Counted from the stretch's first letter, positions 35,403-45,023 are shown. The stretch: DNA of 64,000 bases from Pedobacter sp. SYSU D00535 (GCF_017355855.1 NZ_JAFEWD010000004.1:1-64000); one strand, 5' to 3'. Made by a program: numbers and translations. Notes: a model not told the origin generated them from the sequence alone.

Positions 35403-35704
35403 TACCATTATCGCATTTCATGCTGGTAAGCGCAGCTTTGTTTTGTATCGGGCTCTATGCTGTCCTTTCAAAACGGAACGCCATCATGGTTCTTATCGGG
35501 ATAGAGTTTATGTTAAATGCTGCGATTCTCAATTTTGTAGCTTTTTCCCGGCACGACAAGTTTGCTGCCAGCGGACAGGTGTTTGCTTTATTTGCAATAG
35601 TATTGGCAGCAGCTGCGGTAGCGGTTGCTCTTGCCATTATTTTGAATGTATACAAGTATTATAAGACGATTGATCCAACGGAGATAGATCAACTGGGAGA
35701 TTAA
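35399..35704 (+). CDS. nuoK: NADH-quinone oxidoreductase subunit K
   Basis: 101 residues, three membrane helices, normal length. The conserved MVLIGIEFMLNAAILNFVAFS with the buried glutamate (E in IGIEFM) and the second glutamate-region segment (here AIVLAAAAVAVALAIILNVY) are present. It forms part of the proton-translocation path. ATGA overlap with nuoJ. Confidence 0.95.
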   Translation: MIPLSHFMLVSAALFCIGLYAVLSKRNAIMVLIGIEFMLNAAILNFVAFSRHDKFAASGQVFALFAIVLAAAAVAVALAIILNVYKYYKTIDPTEIDQLGD

Positions 35705-35705
35705 A

Positions 35706-37766
35706 TTGGAGACCTTTATAACTGGAAATTTAAGTTTACTAGCCCTGGTAGCTGCGCTGATGCCGCTACTTTCGTTTTGCGGAATCTTACTTTTTACCGG
35801 CAGACCTGACAGAGGCGGCGCTTTTTCTATTTTTAATATTGCAGTTAGCTTCGTTTCCTCTCTTATCCTTTTCTTTTCTATTTGGAATCAGGATCCCCTG
35901 CACCAGCAGGTTGATTGGTTTACCATAGGGAACACGACTTTTCGGGTGGGGATTCTTTTAAACAACCTTTCGGTAATGATGATGCTGCTCGTCTCATTGA
36001 TTGCGACACTGGTACATATCTATTCTACCAGGTACATGAAAGGCGATTCTTACTTATTCAGATATTGGGCATACCTGGGCTTGTTTTGTTTCTCCATGTT
36101 TGGATTGGTGATTGCAGACAACCTCTTACTTATTTATATGTTCTGGGAGCTGGTCGGCTTTTCCTCTTACCTGCTCATTGGCTTCTGGTTTACCCGCGAA
36201 TCTGCCGTAAGGGCAAACAAAAAGGCATTCATTATGAATCGCCTGGGCGACCTCGGCTTCCTTACCGGGATCATGATCCTGTTTACGCAGTTTCAAACAC
36301 TTGATATAACCGAGCTTTTTGCACCGAACGGCCTGGTTGCACAAACCATTCTGTCAGGCGACTACTGGACTTTTGGTACTCAACAAATGCCGGCAATCTG
36401 GCTGACGCTGGCAGGACTGGCTTTCTTCTTTGGTGCAACAGCCAAGTCTGCGCAGTTTCCGCTGCATACCTGGTTACCAGATGCGATGGAAGGACCTACC
36501 TCTGTGTCTTCACTGATCCATGCTGCCACCATGGTTGCAGCCGGCGTGTTCCTGCTCGGAAGAATCTATCCGCTATTTGATGAAACGGTACTGTTCGTAA
36601 TTGCTTCAATTGGTGCTTTTACCGCTTTCATGGCTGCCACAATAGCGCTCACGCAAAATGATATTAAGCGGATCTTAGCCTATTCAACTATCTCTCAACT
36701 GGGATTTATGATGCTGGCTATGGGAGTTGGAGGCTTTAACTCGGGCTTGTTTCACCTGGTGACTCATGCGTTTTTTAAATGTTTGCTTTTCCTCGCCGCG
36801 GGTGCAGTTATTCACGAAATGCACCATCTGAAGGATCATAAAGGTTTAGACTTCGACCATCAGGACATTAGGAACATGGGCGGACTGAAGAAGTATATGC
36901 CCATCACCTTCATCACTATGACGTTGGCTTCTTTAGCTTTGATCGGCATCCCGTTCACCTCCGGGTATCTTTCAAAAGATGCAATATTAATTCAGGCTTT
37001 TGATTGGGCAGAAGGGAAAGGAGGACTGGTCAGGTTAATTCCTTATTCGGCACTGCTAACGTCGTGGCTGACGGCTTTTTATATTTCCCGCTTGATATTT
37101 AAAGTGTTCTTCGGGGAATTAAGAGTGCCAGGTTACAATACAGCAGCTGTTTCGCTTCATGAGGCACCGGCAGCAATGAAAAACGTGCTGGTGATACTTG
37201 CCCTGTTCTGTCTTTTTCCATTTTTTTCTCTCGATCCGCTTAATTACGATAGCGCCTGGTTGATGGAAGGAATGAAAAGTAGCCCTCGGGCAGAACATAC
37301 CGCCAGTATTTTTCATACACTTATTCCCATCGTGGTAAACGTTATTGCTCTTTTGGTTATTTCGCTCGCCTATTTTTGGTATGTCCGACGGGAAAAAGCA
37401 CCCGACTTTTCAGGAAATCCACTCTATCGCTTTTCCGAGGGCCAATGGTTCTTCGATAAGTTATACTTCCGGACCTTTGTCGGTGGCACCACCTCTTTGG
37501 CCAGATCTTCGTTCCTGTTTGATAAAAGAATAGTCGATGGCCTGGTAAATTTATTAGGGAAGGTTGGACTTGTATTGTCGGTGATTTCACATTGGGTCGA
37601 TCGCTATATAGTAGACGGTCTGGTAAATGGAGCAGGTCTGCTGGCGAAAGCTATCGGTAACTTTTCCAGAAATTTTCAATCAGGGCGCTTACAATACTAT
37701 TTAGTTTGGATGCTTCTTGTTGTTTTGACATTTTTTATGATTAAATATTTTAGCCTGGCTATATGA
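35706..37766 (+). CDS. nuoL: NADH-quinone oxidoreductase subunit L
   Basis: 686 residues. Antiporter-like subunit with 14 core helices: MFWELVGFSSYLLIGFW (catalytic-pair glutamate), GATAKSAQFPLHTWLPDAMEGPTSVSSLIHAATMVAAGVFLL (lysine and histidines of the channel), and FFKCLLFLAAGAVIHEMHH. The long C-terminal lateral helix follows. The start is TTG one base after the nuoK stop; a possible internal ATG at codon 19 would cut the first membrane helix and is less likely. Its 3' end overlaps nuoM (ATGA). Confidence 0.95.
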   Translation: METFITGNLSLLALVAALMPLLSFCGILLFTGRPDRGGAFSIFNIAVSFVSSLILFFSIWNQDPLHQQVDWFTIGNTTFRVGILLNNLSVMMMLLVSLIATLVHIYSTRYMKGDSYLFRYWAYLGLFCFSMFGLVIADNLLLIYMFWELVGFSSYLLIGFWFTRESAVRANKKAFIMNRLGDLGFLTGIMILFTQFQTLDITELFAPNGLVAQTILSGDYWTFGTQQMPAIWLTLAGLAFFFGATAKSAQFPLHTWLPDAMEGPTSVSSLIHAATMVAAGVFLLGRIYPLFDETVLFVIASIGAFTAFMAATIALTQNDIKRILAYSTISQLGFMMLAMGVGGFNSGLFHLVTHAFFKCLLFLAAGAVIHEMHHLKDHKGLDFDHQDIRNMGGLKKYMPITFITMTLASLALIGIPFTSGYLSKDAILIQAFDWAEGKGGLVRLIPYSALLTSWLTAFYISRLIFKVFFGELRVPGYNTAAVSLHEAPAAMKNVLVILALFCLFPFFSLDPLNYDSAWLMEGMKSSPRAEHTASIFHTLIPIVVNVIALLVISLAYFWYVRREKAPDFSGNPLYRFSEGQWFFDKLYFRTFVGGTTSLARSSFLFDKRIVDGLVNLLGKVGLVLSVISHWVDRYIVDGLVNGAGLLAKAIGNFSRNFQSGRLQYYLVWMLLVVLTFFMIKYFSLAI

Positions 37767-39364
37767 GTATACTTTCTCTGTTGATATTTCTTCCCTTGCT
37801 TGCAGGTCTTGTGATCCTTGTACTTCCTGCTTCGTTTCAACAGCGTTATAAGTATGTGGCTTTAGCAGCGGTGATTGTTCAAATGCTGTTGAGTGCTTAC
37901 ATCTATATAAACTATAATGGTAATGCGTTTTCCGGTATTGATGAAGAAAGCAAGTATCAGCTCGTAGAAAAACTGTCGTGGATACGTTTGGATCTGGGTT
38001 CACTCGGACAGCTGCAAATCGATTATTTTCTAGGAATTGATGGCTTGTCCATGCCCTTCCTGGTGCTTACTTCACTGGTAATGCTGGTTGCGATACTCTC
38101 CTCCTGGGAAATAAAGAGCAACCTGAAGGGATACTTTGCGCTGTTGCTACTGTTAGATACCGCTGTAATGGGCGTGTTCTCAGCACTCGACTTCTTCCTG
38201 TTTTACATATTCTACGAATTGATGCTCCTTCCGCTTTATTTCCTTATCGGGATGTGGGGCGGAGTGCGGCGGGAATATGCGGCTATCAAGTTCTTTCTGT
38301 ATACGCTGTTTGGGTCGGTGTTCATGTTGCTGGTAATTATCGGTCTTTACTTTTCGGTGGTTGATCCGGTTACAGGAAATCATACCTTCAATATGGTGCA
38401 TATGATGAACCCTGCAAATTATGTAGATGGTTCCATATTCAACTTAGCAGCAAATCAGGAGTTGTTCGGAATTGGAGCGCGCCTGCTCGCTTTTATTGTG
38501 CTGTTTGTTGCTTTCGCGATCAAAGTGCCGATAGTGCCCTTGCATACCTGGCTGCCGGATGCCCACGTAGAAGCTCCCACTCCAGTGTCTATCATTCTCG
38601 CGGGGATACTCTTAAAGATTGGAGGCTACGGAATCCTGCGCATCTGCGTAAGCATTTTCCCTGATGCCGCGATTGCATCAACCTGGTGGCTTGGATTAAT
38701 CGGAGTCGTTTCTATTCTGTACGGGGCTCTGAATGCACTTGCACAGAAGGATCTGAAACGCTTAATCGCTTATTCTTCCGTGTCGCATATGGGTTTTGTT
38801 CTTTTAGGGATAGCCTCGGTTACTTCAGAAGGGATTAATGGCGCCATGATGCAGATGATCAGCCACGGATTTTTATCCTCCATGTTGTTCTTTATCGTCG
38901 GTATTGTCTACAACCGGGTTCATAACCGCGAGATCCCAAGCTTTCGTGGCTTAGCACTCATCATGCCGAAGTATACCACTTTCGTGATGATTGCTTTCTT
39001 TGCCTCCCTGGGCTTACCCGGCTTCTCCGCTTTTATCGCGGAAGCTTTTAGTCTTATTGGAGCATTTAACTCAGAGAGTATAAATGGATTGATCCCCCGT
39101 TGGATGGCTGTAGCTGGTTCTTTGGGTATCTTGTTGGGCGCTTCCTATTTGTTGTGGACACTTCAGCGGATGTTTTTTGGACAAACCCGGCTGATGGGAG
39201 GAGAGGACTGGAAGCTTAAACTTACCGATATAAACGGTCGGGAAACTTTGGCCTTAACGATCTTAGCAGCTATGGCATTGCTGTTGGGAATACTTCCATC
39301 GCTGGCGTTCGACAAGATGAATGCATCGGTTCTGGAATTGATAAGACTTGTAAATTCAATTTAA
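37763..39364 (+). CDS. nuoM: NADH-quinone oxidoreductase subunit M
   Basis: 533 residues. FYIFYELMLLPLYFLIGMWGG holds the channel glutamate, AFAIKVPIVPLHTWLPDAHVEAPTPVSIILAGILLKIGGYGILR the key lysine and histidine, and RLIAYSSVSHMGFVLLGI the central helix. Antiporter-like proton-pumping subunit of complex I. ATG start, four-base overlap with nuoL. Confidence 0.96.
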   Translation: MSILSLLIFLPLLAGLVILVLPASFQQRYKYVALAAVIVQMLLSAYIYINYNGNAFSGIDEESKYQLVEKLSWIRLDLGSLGQLQIDYFLGIDGLSMPFLVLTSLVMLVAILSSWEIKSNLKGYFALLLLLDTAVMGVFSALDFFLFYIFYELMLLPLYFLIGMWGGVRREYAAIKFFLYTLFGSVFMLLVIIGLYFSVVDPVTGNHTFNMVHMMNPANYVDGSIFNLAANQELFGIGARLLAFIVLFVAFAIKVPIVPLHTWLPDAHVEAPTPVSIILAGILLKIGGYGILRICVSIFPDAAIASTWWLGLIGVVSILYGALNALAQKDLKRLIAYSSVSHMGFVLLGIASVTSEGINGAMMQMISHGFLSSMLFFIVGIVYNRVHNREIPSFRGLALIMPKYTTFVMIAFFASLGLPGFSAFIAEAFSLIGAFNSESINGLIPRWMAVAGSLGILLGASYLLWTLQRMFFGQTRLMGGEDWKLKLTDINGRETLALTILAAMALLLGILPSLAFDKMNASVLELIRLVNSI

Positions 39365-39367
39365 GGT

Positions 39368-40864
39368 TTGAACGAATACATTCCATATCTCTCGGAATTA
39401 GTGTACGGAGCCATATCCGGCCTGCCACTTTTTGTGCCTGAAATAGCCCTCGTTGCTACTTTTGTTATCGTAATTCTGGCCGACTTATTCTTACCGGGCA
39501 GGAAATCGAGCCTTACCTTTTGGCTCTGTCTTGCGGGTATTATCTTGTCCGGTATCCTGAGTTTCGGTCAACTTTCTTTCCTTGATCAGGGAGTTCCCTT
39601 GTTTCATGAGCATATCGTACTAGATCCGCTTGCCGTACGCTTTAAGCTGATCTTTGTAGCTGCAACCCTGCTTTTTTCTCTGTTTATCCGAAGCAACAGA
39701 ACATTGATGGAGCACAAGAAGGGAGTCGGCGACCTTTATCTGTTATTACCAGCGGTGCTGTTAGGGTTAAACCTGATGGCGATGGCTAGCAGCTTGCTAA
39801 TGATTTATGTTTCCGTTGAGATGGTATCTATCGCTTCTTACCTGATGGTAGGCTATGTTTCAGGAGCGAACAAGCAAACGGAAGCGGCCATGAAGTATGC
39901 TTTGTTTGGCTCTGTCTGCTCGGCTGTTATGCTTTACGGCATGTCCCTGCTTTACGGCTTTACCGGAACGATAAACATCACAGACGAAAGCTTTTTGCCC
40001 GGTCTTAGTGCACTGCCTGACTCATCAGTGACCCTGGCAGTGATATTAACAATGGTGGGAATCGGCTTCAAACTGTCTTTCGTTCCCTTGCATTTTTGGA
40101 GTCCGGATGTGTATGAGGGAGCGCCGACACCTGTTACTGCCTTTCTTTCTACTGCACCTAAAGTGGCTGGCTTTGCCATCCTCATCCGCTTTTTGGGTCC
40201 TTTCTATTCATTTGCTTCCGTTTCCGGCCGTGTGGTATTCGACTTTGATACGATTCTTTGTGTAGTTGCCATCATCACGATGATCGTCGGGAACTTTGCT
40301 GCTATTTGGCAAAATAATATCAAGCGGATGCTTGCTTATTCCTCCATCGGACATACCGGTTTTGCTATGATGGCCCTGGTTGCTTTTTCACAGGCCGGCT
40401 TCAGTTCGTTGATTTTCTATTTCGCTGTCTACGTAATTATGAATATGGCGGCATTTATGCTTGCCGACCGGATAGAGACTGAATCGGGAGCGGAGACAGC
40501 AAGCGCTTACAAAGGACTTGGGAGATTTTTTAAACTGGAAATGGCGTGCTTTGTAATTGTGTTGATTTCTCTAACAGGACTACCGCCGACAGTCGGATTC
40601 GTAGCGAAGCTGTTGGTGTTTTCTTCCGCTTTTGAACAATATGCTGCAACTAAGTCTGTTTTCTTTTTGCTATTGCTGGTCACTGGCGCAGTTACCACGG
40701 TTGTTTCGCTGTTCTATTATTTAAAGATCCCACTCAATGCCTACCTCCGGAAGGCCGAAGGAGAAAGGGAGCTAACTGTAAAGCCAGCTTTCCTCACCTA
40801 TGTCATTGCATTGCTAAGTTTCCTGCTTGTACTGCTTGGGGTATTCCCAGACGTACTTGCCTGA
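39368..40864 (+). CDS. nuoN: NADH-quinone oxidoreductase subunit N
   Basis: 498 residues. MIYVSVEMVSIASYLMVGYVSG carries the channel glutamate, FKLSFVPLHFWSPDVYEGAPTPVTAFLSTAPKVAGFAILIR the lysines, and RMLAYSSIGHTGFAMMALV the central helix. The last subunit of the operon. It starts with TTG three bases after the nuoM stop; no ATG occurs until well inside the first helices. Confidence 0.95.
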   Translation: MNEYIPYLSELVYGAISGLPLFVPEIALVATFVIVILADLFLPGRKSSLTFWLCLAGIILSGILSFGQLSFLDQGVPLFHEHIVLDPLAVRFKLIFVAATLLFSLFIRSNRTLMEHKKGVGDLYLLLPAVLLGLNLMAMASSLLMIYVSVEMVSIASYLMVGYVSGANKQTEAAMKYALFGSVCSAVMLYGMSLLYGFTGTINITDESFLPGLSALPDSSVTLAVILTMVGIGFKLSFVPLHFWSPDVYEGAPTPVTAFLSTAPKVAGFAILIRFLGPFYSFASVSGRVVFDFDTILCVVAIITMIVGNFAAIWQNNIKRMLAYSSIGHTGFAMMALVAFSQAGFSSLIFYFAVYVIMNMAAFMLADRIETESGAETASAYKGLGRFFKLEMACFVIVLISLTGLPPTVGFVAKLLVFSSAFEQYAATKSVFFLLLLVTGAVTTVVSLFYYLKIPLNAYLRKAEGERELTVKPAFLTYVIALLSFLLVLLGVFPDVLA

Positions 40865-40882
40865 AATTTTTTCCGTTCAATG

Positions 40883-40915
40883 TTGTAACAAATTTTAGTT
40901 TTAATCTTAATTTTG
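40883..40915 (+). promoter_or_regulatory. Promoter of the amidophosphoribosyltransferase gene
   Basis: TTG at 40883-40885, a 22-base spacer and TAATTTTG at 40908-40915. Both elements match the Bacteroidota consensus, 17 bases before the ATG. Confidence 0.55.
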
Positions 40916-40932
40916 CATACTCATAACAGATC

Positions 40933-42828
40933 ATGAGTGAATCGATAAAACATGAGTGCGGTATAGCCCTCATTCGTCTCTTAAAACCCCTCTCTTATTA
41001 TCAGCAAAAATACGGGACATCACTTTACGGTTTAAATAAACTGTATTTGTTGATGGAGAAGCAGCATAATAGAGGACAGGATGGTGCAGGTATAGCTACA
41101 ATCAAATTTGACGTAGCGCCGGGAAACAGGTACATCAGCAGGTATAGGGCGATGGGCTCAAGTGCAGTGGCGGAGGTATTTGAACATGTTCAGAAAAAGT
41201 TTGCAGATATTCCTTCTGATCTTCTTCAGGACGCAGATTGGCTAAAAGAAAATATTAGTTTCACCGGCGAAGTTTTGATGGGCCATCTCCGTTATGGTAC
41301 CCATGGGAAAAACAGCATTGAAAACTGCCACCCCTTCCTTCGTCAAAATAACTGGATGTCGCGGAACCTTGTTATTGCAGGGAACTTCAACATGACGAAT
41401 GTGGATGAACTGCTGGAGCAGTTGTATGAATTGGGGCAGCATCCGAAAGAAAAGGCAGACACAGTAACGGTTCTTGAAAAAATTGGTCATTTCCTGGATG
41501 ACGAAAATCAAGTGCTGTTCGATAAGTTTAAGCAGCAAGGGCATAGTAACGTAGAAATTAGCAGGCTAATTGCGGACAACCTCGACGTTGCAAACATTCT
41601 TAGGCGCTCGGCGAAGACCTGGGATGGAGGTTATACCATTGAGGGTATCTTCGGTCATGGTGATGCCTTTGTTATGAGAGATCCTTCAGGGATCAGACCC
41701 GCATTCTACTATGTAGATGATGAAGTTGCTGTAGTAACTTCTGAAAGACCTGCCATTCAAACGGCTTTTAATGTTCCATTCAGTGCTGTAAAGGAGATCA
41801 AGCCGGGTCATGCTTTAATCATCAAGAAGAACGGACAGATTACCGAAGAGCAATTCCGCGAGCCATATGAGCAGAAATCGTGTTCCTTCGAACGGATTTA
41901 TTTCTCACGCGGAAGCGATGCTGCTATCTACCGGGAGAGAAAGCAACTTGGTCGCTTGCTTTGTCCGCAAATACTTAATTCAGTAAACCACGATCTAAAA
42001 AATACCGTATTCTCATTCATTCCGAACACTGCAGAAGTAGCGTTTTTTGGAATGGTGGAAGGGCTCCATAAGTATATCAAGCAAGTGCAGAAAGACACCC
42101 TGCTAAATAGAGCAGATAAGATTTCTGATCAGGAGCTGGACGAAATGTTGAGCATGGCGCCAAGAGTAGAGAAGATTGCGATCAAGGACGTTAAGCTTCG
42201 TACTTTCATCACCCAGGATGCCGACCGGCAGGACATGGTTTCTCACGTGTATGATACGACTTACGGACTAGTTAAGGCAGGGCAGGATAATCTGGTACTT
42301 ATCGACGACTCTATCGTTCGCGGAACAACCCTGAAGCAAAGTATCCTAAAGATCCTCGATCGTTTGGGACCGAAAAAGATTGTAATTGTTTCATCAGCAC
42401 CACAAATCAGGTATCCGGATTGTTATGGTATTGATATGTCCAGGATGGGTGAGTTTGTCGCTTTTGAAGCTGCGATCAGGCTTTTAAAAGAATCGGGACG
42501 TGAGCATATCATCTGGGAGACCTACGAGAAGTGTAAGGCTTCCATGACCATGGAAAAGGAGGAAGTGGAGAACTATATCAAAGCCATTTACGCTCCTTTC
42601 ACTGACGACGAAATTTCAGCGAAGATCACTGAAATCATATCGCCTAAAGGCATAAATGCAGAAGTTGAAGTGATTTATCAAACGCTCGACAATCTACATA
42701 TCGCTTGTCCGGATCATCATGGCGACTGGTATTTCTCCGGAAATTATCCAACACCAGGAGGAAATAAGGTAGTTAACCGGGCATTTATGAACTGGGTAGA
42801 AGGTAAAAATCAACGGGCTTACGTATAG
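40933..42828 (+). CDS. Amidophosphoribosyltransferase (long Bacteroidota form)
   Basis: 631 residues, longer than the ~500 of Escherichia coli PurF. The N-terminal HECGIALIR presents the Ntn-type cysteine (C9, not at position 2), followed by EKQHNRGQDGAGIA, LRYGTHG and RDPSGIRPAFYYVDDE of the glutamine amidotransferase domain. The PRPP-binding loop LIDDSIVRGTTLKQS is in the C-terminal half. The catalytic cysteine sits internally, so an eight-residue propeptide would have to be removed to free it if it follows the Ntn mechanism. A second, shorter PurF may exist elsewhere; in this phylum this longer paralogue is common. It catalyses the first step of purine synthesis, or a related reaction. Confidence 0.85.
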   Translation: MSESIKHECGIALIRLLKPLSYYQQKYGTSLYGLNKLYLLMEKQHNRGQDGAGIATIKFDVAPGNRYISRYRAMGSSAVAEVFEHVQKKFADIPSDLLQDADWLKENISFTGEVLMGHLRYGTHGKNSIENCHPFLRQNNWMSRNLVIAGNFNMTNVDELLEQLYELGQHPKEKADTVTVLEKIGHFLDDENQVLFDKFKQQGHSNVEISRLIADNLDVANILRRSAKTWDGGYTIEGIFGHGDAFVMRDPSGIRPAFYYVDDEVAVVTSERPAIQTAFNVPFSAVKEIKPGHALIIKKNGQITEEQFREPYEQKSCSFERIYFSRGSDAAIYRERKQLGRLLCPQILNSVNHDLKNTVFSFIPNTAEVAFFGMVEGLHKYIKQVQKDTLLNRADKISDQELDEMLSMAPRVEKIAIKDVKLRTFITQDADRQDMVSHVYDTTYGLVKAGQDNLVLIDDSIVRGTTLKQSILKILDRLGPKKIVIVSSAPQIRYPDCYGIDMSRMGEFVAFEAAIRLLKESGREHIIWETYEKCKASMTMEKEEVENYIKAIYAPFTDDEISAKITEIISPKGINAEVEVIYQTLDNLHIACPDHHGDWYFSGNYPTPGGNKVVNRAFMNWVEGKNQRAYV

Positions 42829-42850
42829 TTTTAGTTGCTAAAGAAAAACG

Positions 42851-42896
42851 AGCGGCTGAAGGATTGATACAGGATCAATCTCTCAGCCGCTTTTTT
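42851..42896. terminator. Bidirectional terminator between amidophosphoribosyltransferase and LysE genes
   Basis: Outer stem AGCGGCTGA/TCAGCCGCT and inner stem GATTGAT/ATCAATC with loop ACAGG form a nearly continuous hairpin. Six T follow on the plus strand, and TTTTTC follows on the minus strand after CGCTCG. It reaches the LysE stop codon at 42895-42897. Confidence 0.88.
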
Positions 42897-43527
42897 ATAA
42901 TATGGTGCTATTGGGGAAAAACAGGTTGTAAATCAGCTTCAGCGCAAAAATGACGATCAGCGTTCCGGCTACCCTGTTGAGGAGTATAATAGTCTGTTCC
43001 TTGATGCGATACCTGAACTTGTTAGCGTAGTAGGCTTTTAATGTGTCCATACTAAATTGCGTCACGAGGATGAAGCCGAAAAATAGTGCCGTTTCTTTAG
43101 GAGCGAGCTGCCCTCTTACTGAAATAATACTGCTGGTAACGCTTACCCAATAAAGAAATAACGAGGGGTTGAATACGCACATCAGAAAACCTTTCAGAAA
43201 ATATCCGGTGTTTCTTTTCTTGGAGGTGGAATTCTGGTAGTTGATCTTGACCTCTTTGAATAAGTAAAAACAGCCAATTCCAAGCAATACGGCACTTCCA
43301 ACAATGCCTATCGGCAGGCGATATTGATTCTCAAATTTGATGAAGGACGAACCGTAAATGGCCAGTCCAACATATACTACGTCGCTAAGAACAACTCCTG
43401 CAGCCAACCACATCCCTGCATGGAAGCCTTTTTCGATACTGGTTTTAAGCAGTGCAAAGAATACTGGCCCTGTTGCAAACGATAGCACTATCCCAAGTCC
43501 AATTCCAGATATAATCGATTCAAGCAT
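42895..43527 (-). CDS. LysE/RhtB-family exporter
   Basis: 210 residues, six membrane helices. SGIGLGIVLSFATGPVFFALLKTSIEKGFHAGMWLAAGVVLSDVVYVGLAIYG is the family's N-terminal signature with the G-P motif. Members export amino acids or related metabolites; the substrate is not evident. Monocistronic, ending in the shared terminator. Confidence 0.9.
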   Translation of the reverse strand: MLESIISGIGLGIVLSFATGPVFFALLKTSIEKGFHAGMWLAAGVVLSDVVYVGLAIYGSSFIKFENQYRLPIGIVGSAVLLGIGCFYLFKEVKINYQNSTSKKRNTGYFLKGFLMCVFNPSLFLYWVSVTSSIISVRGQLAPKETALFFGFILVTQFSMDTLKAYYANKFRYRIKEQTIILLNRVAGTLIVIFALKLIYNLFFPNSTIL

Positions 43528-43671
43528 AAAGTGGCTCGTTCAAATAACGCGAATATGCAAATTTTGAAGCAATATCTTAGTGTATCTTTATTCCCTTATA
43601 AGTCTGTAACTGACTTTAAACGGTCGTCCGCCTTTTAAAGTATGGTTTAAAATCAACTTGAACCGGATGCT

Positions 43672-43706
43672 TTTGTTCTACAATTAAAGCTTATTAATTA
43701 TCTTGG
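43672..43706 (+). promoter_or_regulatory. Possible promoter of the sugar transporter
   Basis: TTTG at 43672-43675, a 23-base spacer and TATCTTGG (one mismatch to TAnnTTTG) at 43699-43706, 17 bases before the ATG. Confidence 0.3.
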
Positions 43707-43723
43707 CTATCTAAAGAAACATT

Positions 43724-44998
43724 ATGTCAGACAATAAAGGAGGTTCAAATCCTATCATTATCATCGGGATCCTATTTTTTATTTTCGGGTTTGTAACCTG
43801 GTTAAATGGTACCTTAATTCCCTTTCTAAAGTTGGCATGCAATTTAAATAGCGACGCACAGGCATTCTTTGTGACCTTTGCTTTTTATATGGCCTATTTC
43901 TTTCTGGCGATTCCCTCATCAGCTATTCTTAAACTTACGGGCTTGAAAAATGGTATGGGACTGGGATTACTTGTGATGGCTTTAGGCGCTCTGATTTTTA
44001 TCCCAGCCGCTAATTCCCGCAGCTTTGGTCTTTTTCTTACAGGCTTATTCGTACAGGGCGCCGGCTTATCTATCCTTCAGACAGCCTCCAATCCGTACAT
44101 CAGCATTGTGGGGCCCATTGAAAGTGCGGCCCAAAGAATAAGTATTATGGGCATCTGTAATAAAGTAGCAGGTATTCTTAGCCCGATCATCTTAGGCGCA
44201 ATTGTCCTGGCTGATGCTACCGAACTTGAGCAGCGCATAACTGCCGCAACAAGTGCGGTGACGAAGGATCAACTGTTAGATGAGCTGGCTGGGAGAGTGA
44301 TTCTGCCCTATATAGTAATGGCAGTTGTTTTGGTTCTTCTGGCTATCTGGGTGCGAAGATCTTCTCTTCCGGAGATTGATGCACAAACAGCTAATGCTCA
44401 GCCGGAAGGAGCATCTCTTGCTGCCGGGCGGACTAGTGCCCTTCAGTTTCCCCATCTTTTGCTTGGAGTGCTATGTCTGTTCTTGTACGTGGGAGTGGAG
44501 GTGATGGCGGGCGATGCGATTGGAGTGTACGGTAAAAGCTTCGGCATTCCCTTAGATGAGACTAAGTATTTTACCTCTTTTACCCTTGGAGCGATGCTTG
44601 TTGGCTATGTAGCAGGTATCATAGCAATTCCGAAGTATATCAGCCAGGAGAAAAGTCTTTTGATATCAGCCGTCTTGGGAGTAGTGTTTTCGGCCGGGGC
44701 GCTCTTAACGTCCGGTTATGTTTCGGTTGGTTTTGTCGCTGCCCTGGGATTGGCCAATGCCTTAATGTGGCCTGCCATCTTTCCAATGGCTATTCGGGGT
44801 TTGGGGCGGTTTACCGAAATGGGATCAGCCTTCCTGATTATGGGTATCGCCGGCGGCGCCATTGTTCCTCTGCTATTTGGCTATCTAAAAGAGCAGTTTG
44901 ATTTTCAGTGGGTATTTTTTTTAATCATGGCTCCTTGTTATCTCTATATTTTATACTATTCGATCAGTGGTCACAAAGCTGGTGTGAACCGGAATTAA
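43724..44998 (+). CDS. FucP-type sugar:proton symporter (MFS)
   Basis: 424 residues, twelve membrane helices. IIIGILFFIFGFVTWLNGTLIPFLKLACNLN is the FucP/GluP signature, followed by GLGLLVMALGALIFIPAANSRSFGLFLTGLFVQGAGLSILQTASNPYISIVGP, in which N-P is conserved. Substrates of the family are fucose, glucose, galactose or N-acetylglucosamine; Bacteroidota members are usually annotated as glucose/galactose transporters. The gap to the dCMP deaminase gene is short and contains that gene's promoter. Confidence 0.9.
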   Translation: MSDNKGGSNPIIIIGILFFIFGFVTWLNGTLIPFLKLACNLNSDAQAFFVTFAFYMAYFFLAIPSSAILKLTGLKNGMGLGLLVMALGALIFIPAANSRSFGLFLTGLFVQGAGLSILQTASNPYISIVGPIESAAQRISIMGICNKVAGILSPIILGAIVLADATELEQRITAATSAVTKDQLLDELAGRVILPYIVMAVVLVLLAIWVRRSSLPEIDAQTANAQPEGASLAAGRTSALQFPHLLLGVLCLFLYVGVEVMAGDAIGVYGKSFGIPLDETKYFTSFTLGAMLVGYVAGIIAIPKYISQEKSLLISAVLGVVFSAGALLTSGYVSVGFVAALGLANALMWPAIFPMAIRGLGRFTEMGSAFLIMGIAGGAIVPLLFGYLKEQFDFQWVFFLIMAPCYLYILYYSISGHKAGVNRN

Positions 44999-45000
44999 AT

Positions 45001-45008
45001 TACCTTTG
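45001..45008 (+). promoter_or_regulatory. -7 element of the dCMP deaminase gene
   Basis: TACCTTTG, a perfect TAnnTTTG, just after the sugar-transporter stop and 15 bases before the chosen ATG. No -33 TTG at normal spacing. Confidence 0.45.
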
Positions 45009-45023
45009 CGATCGATTTTTAGA

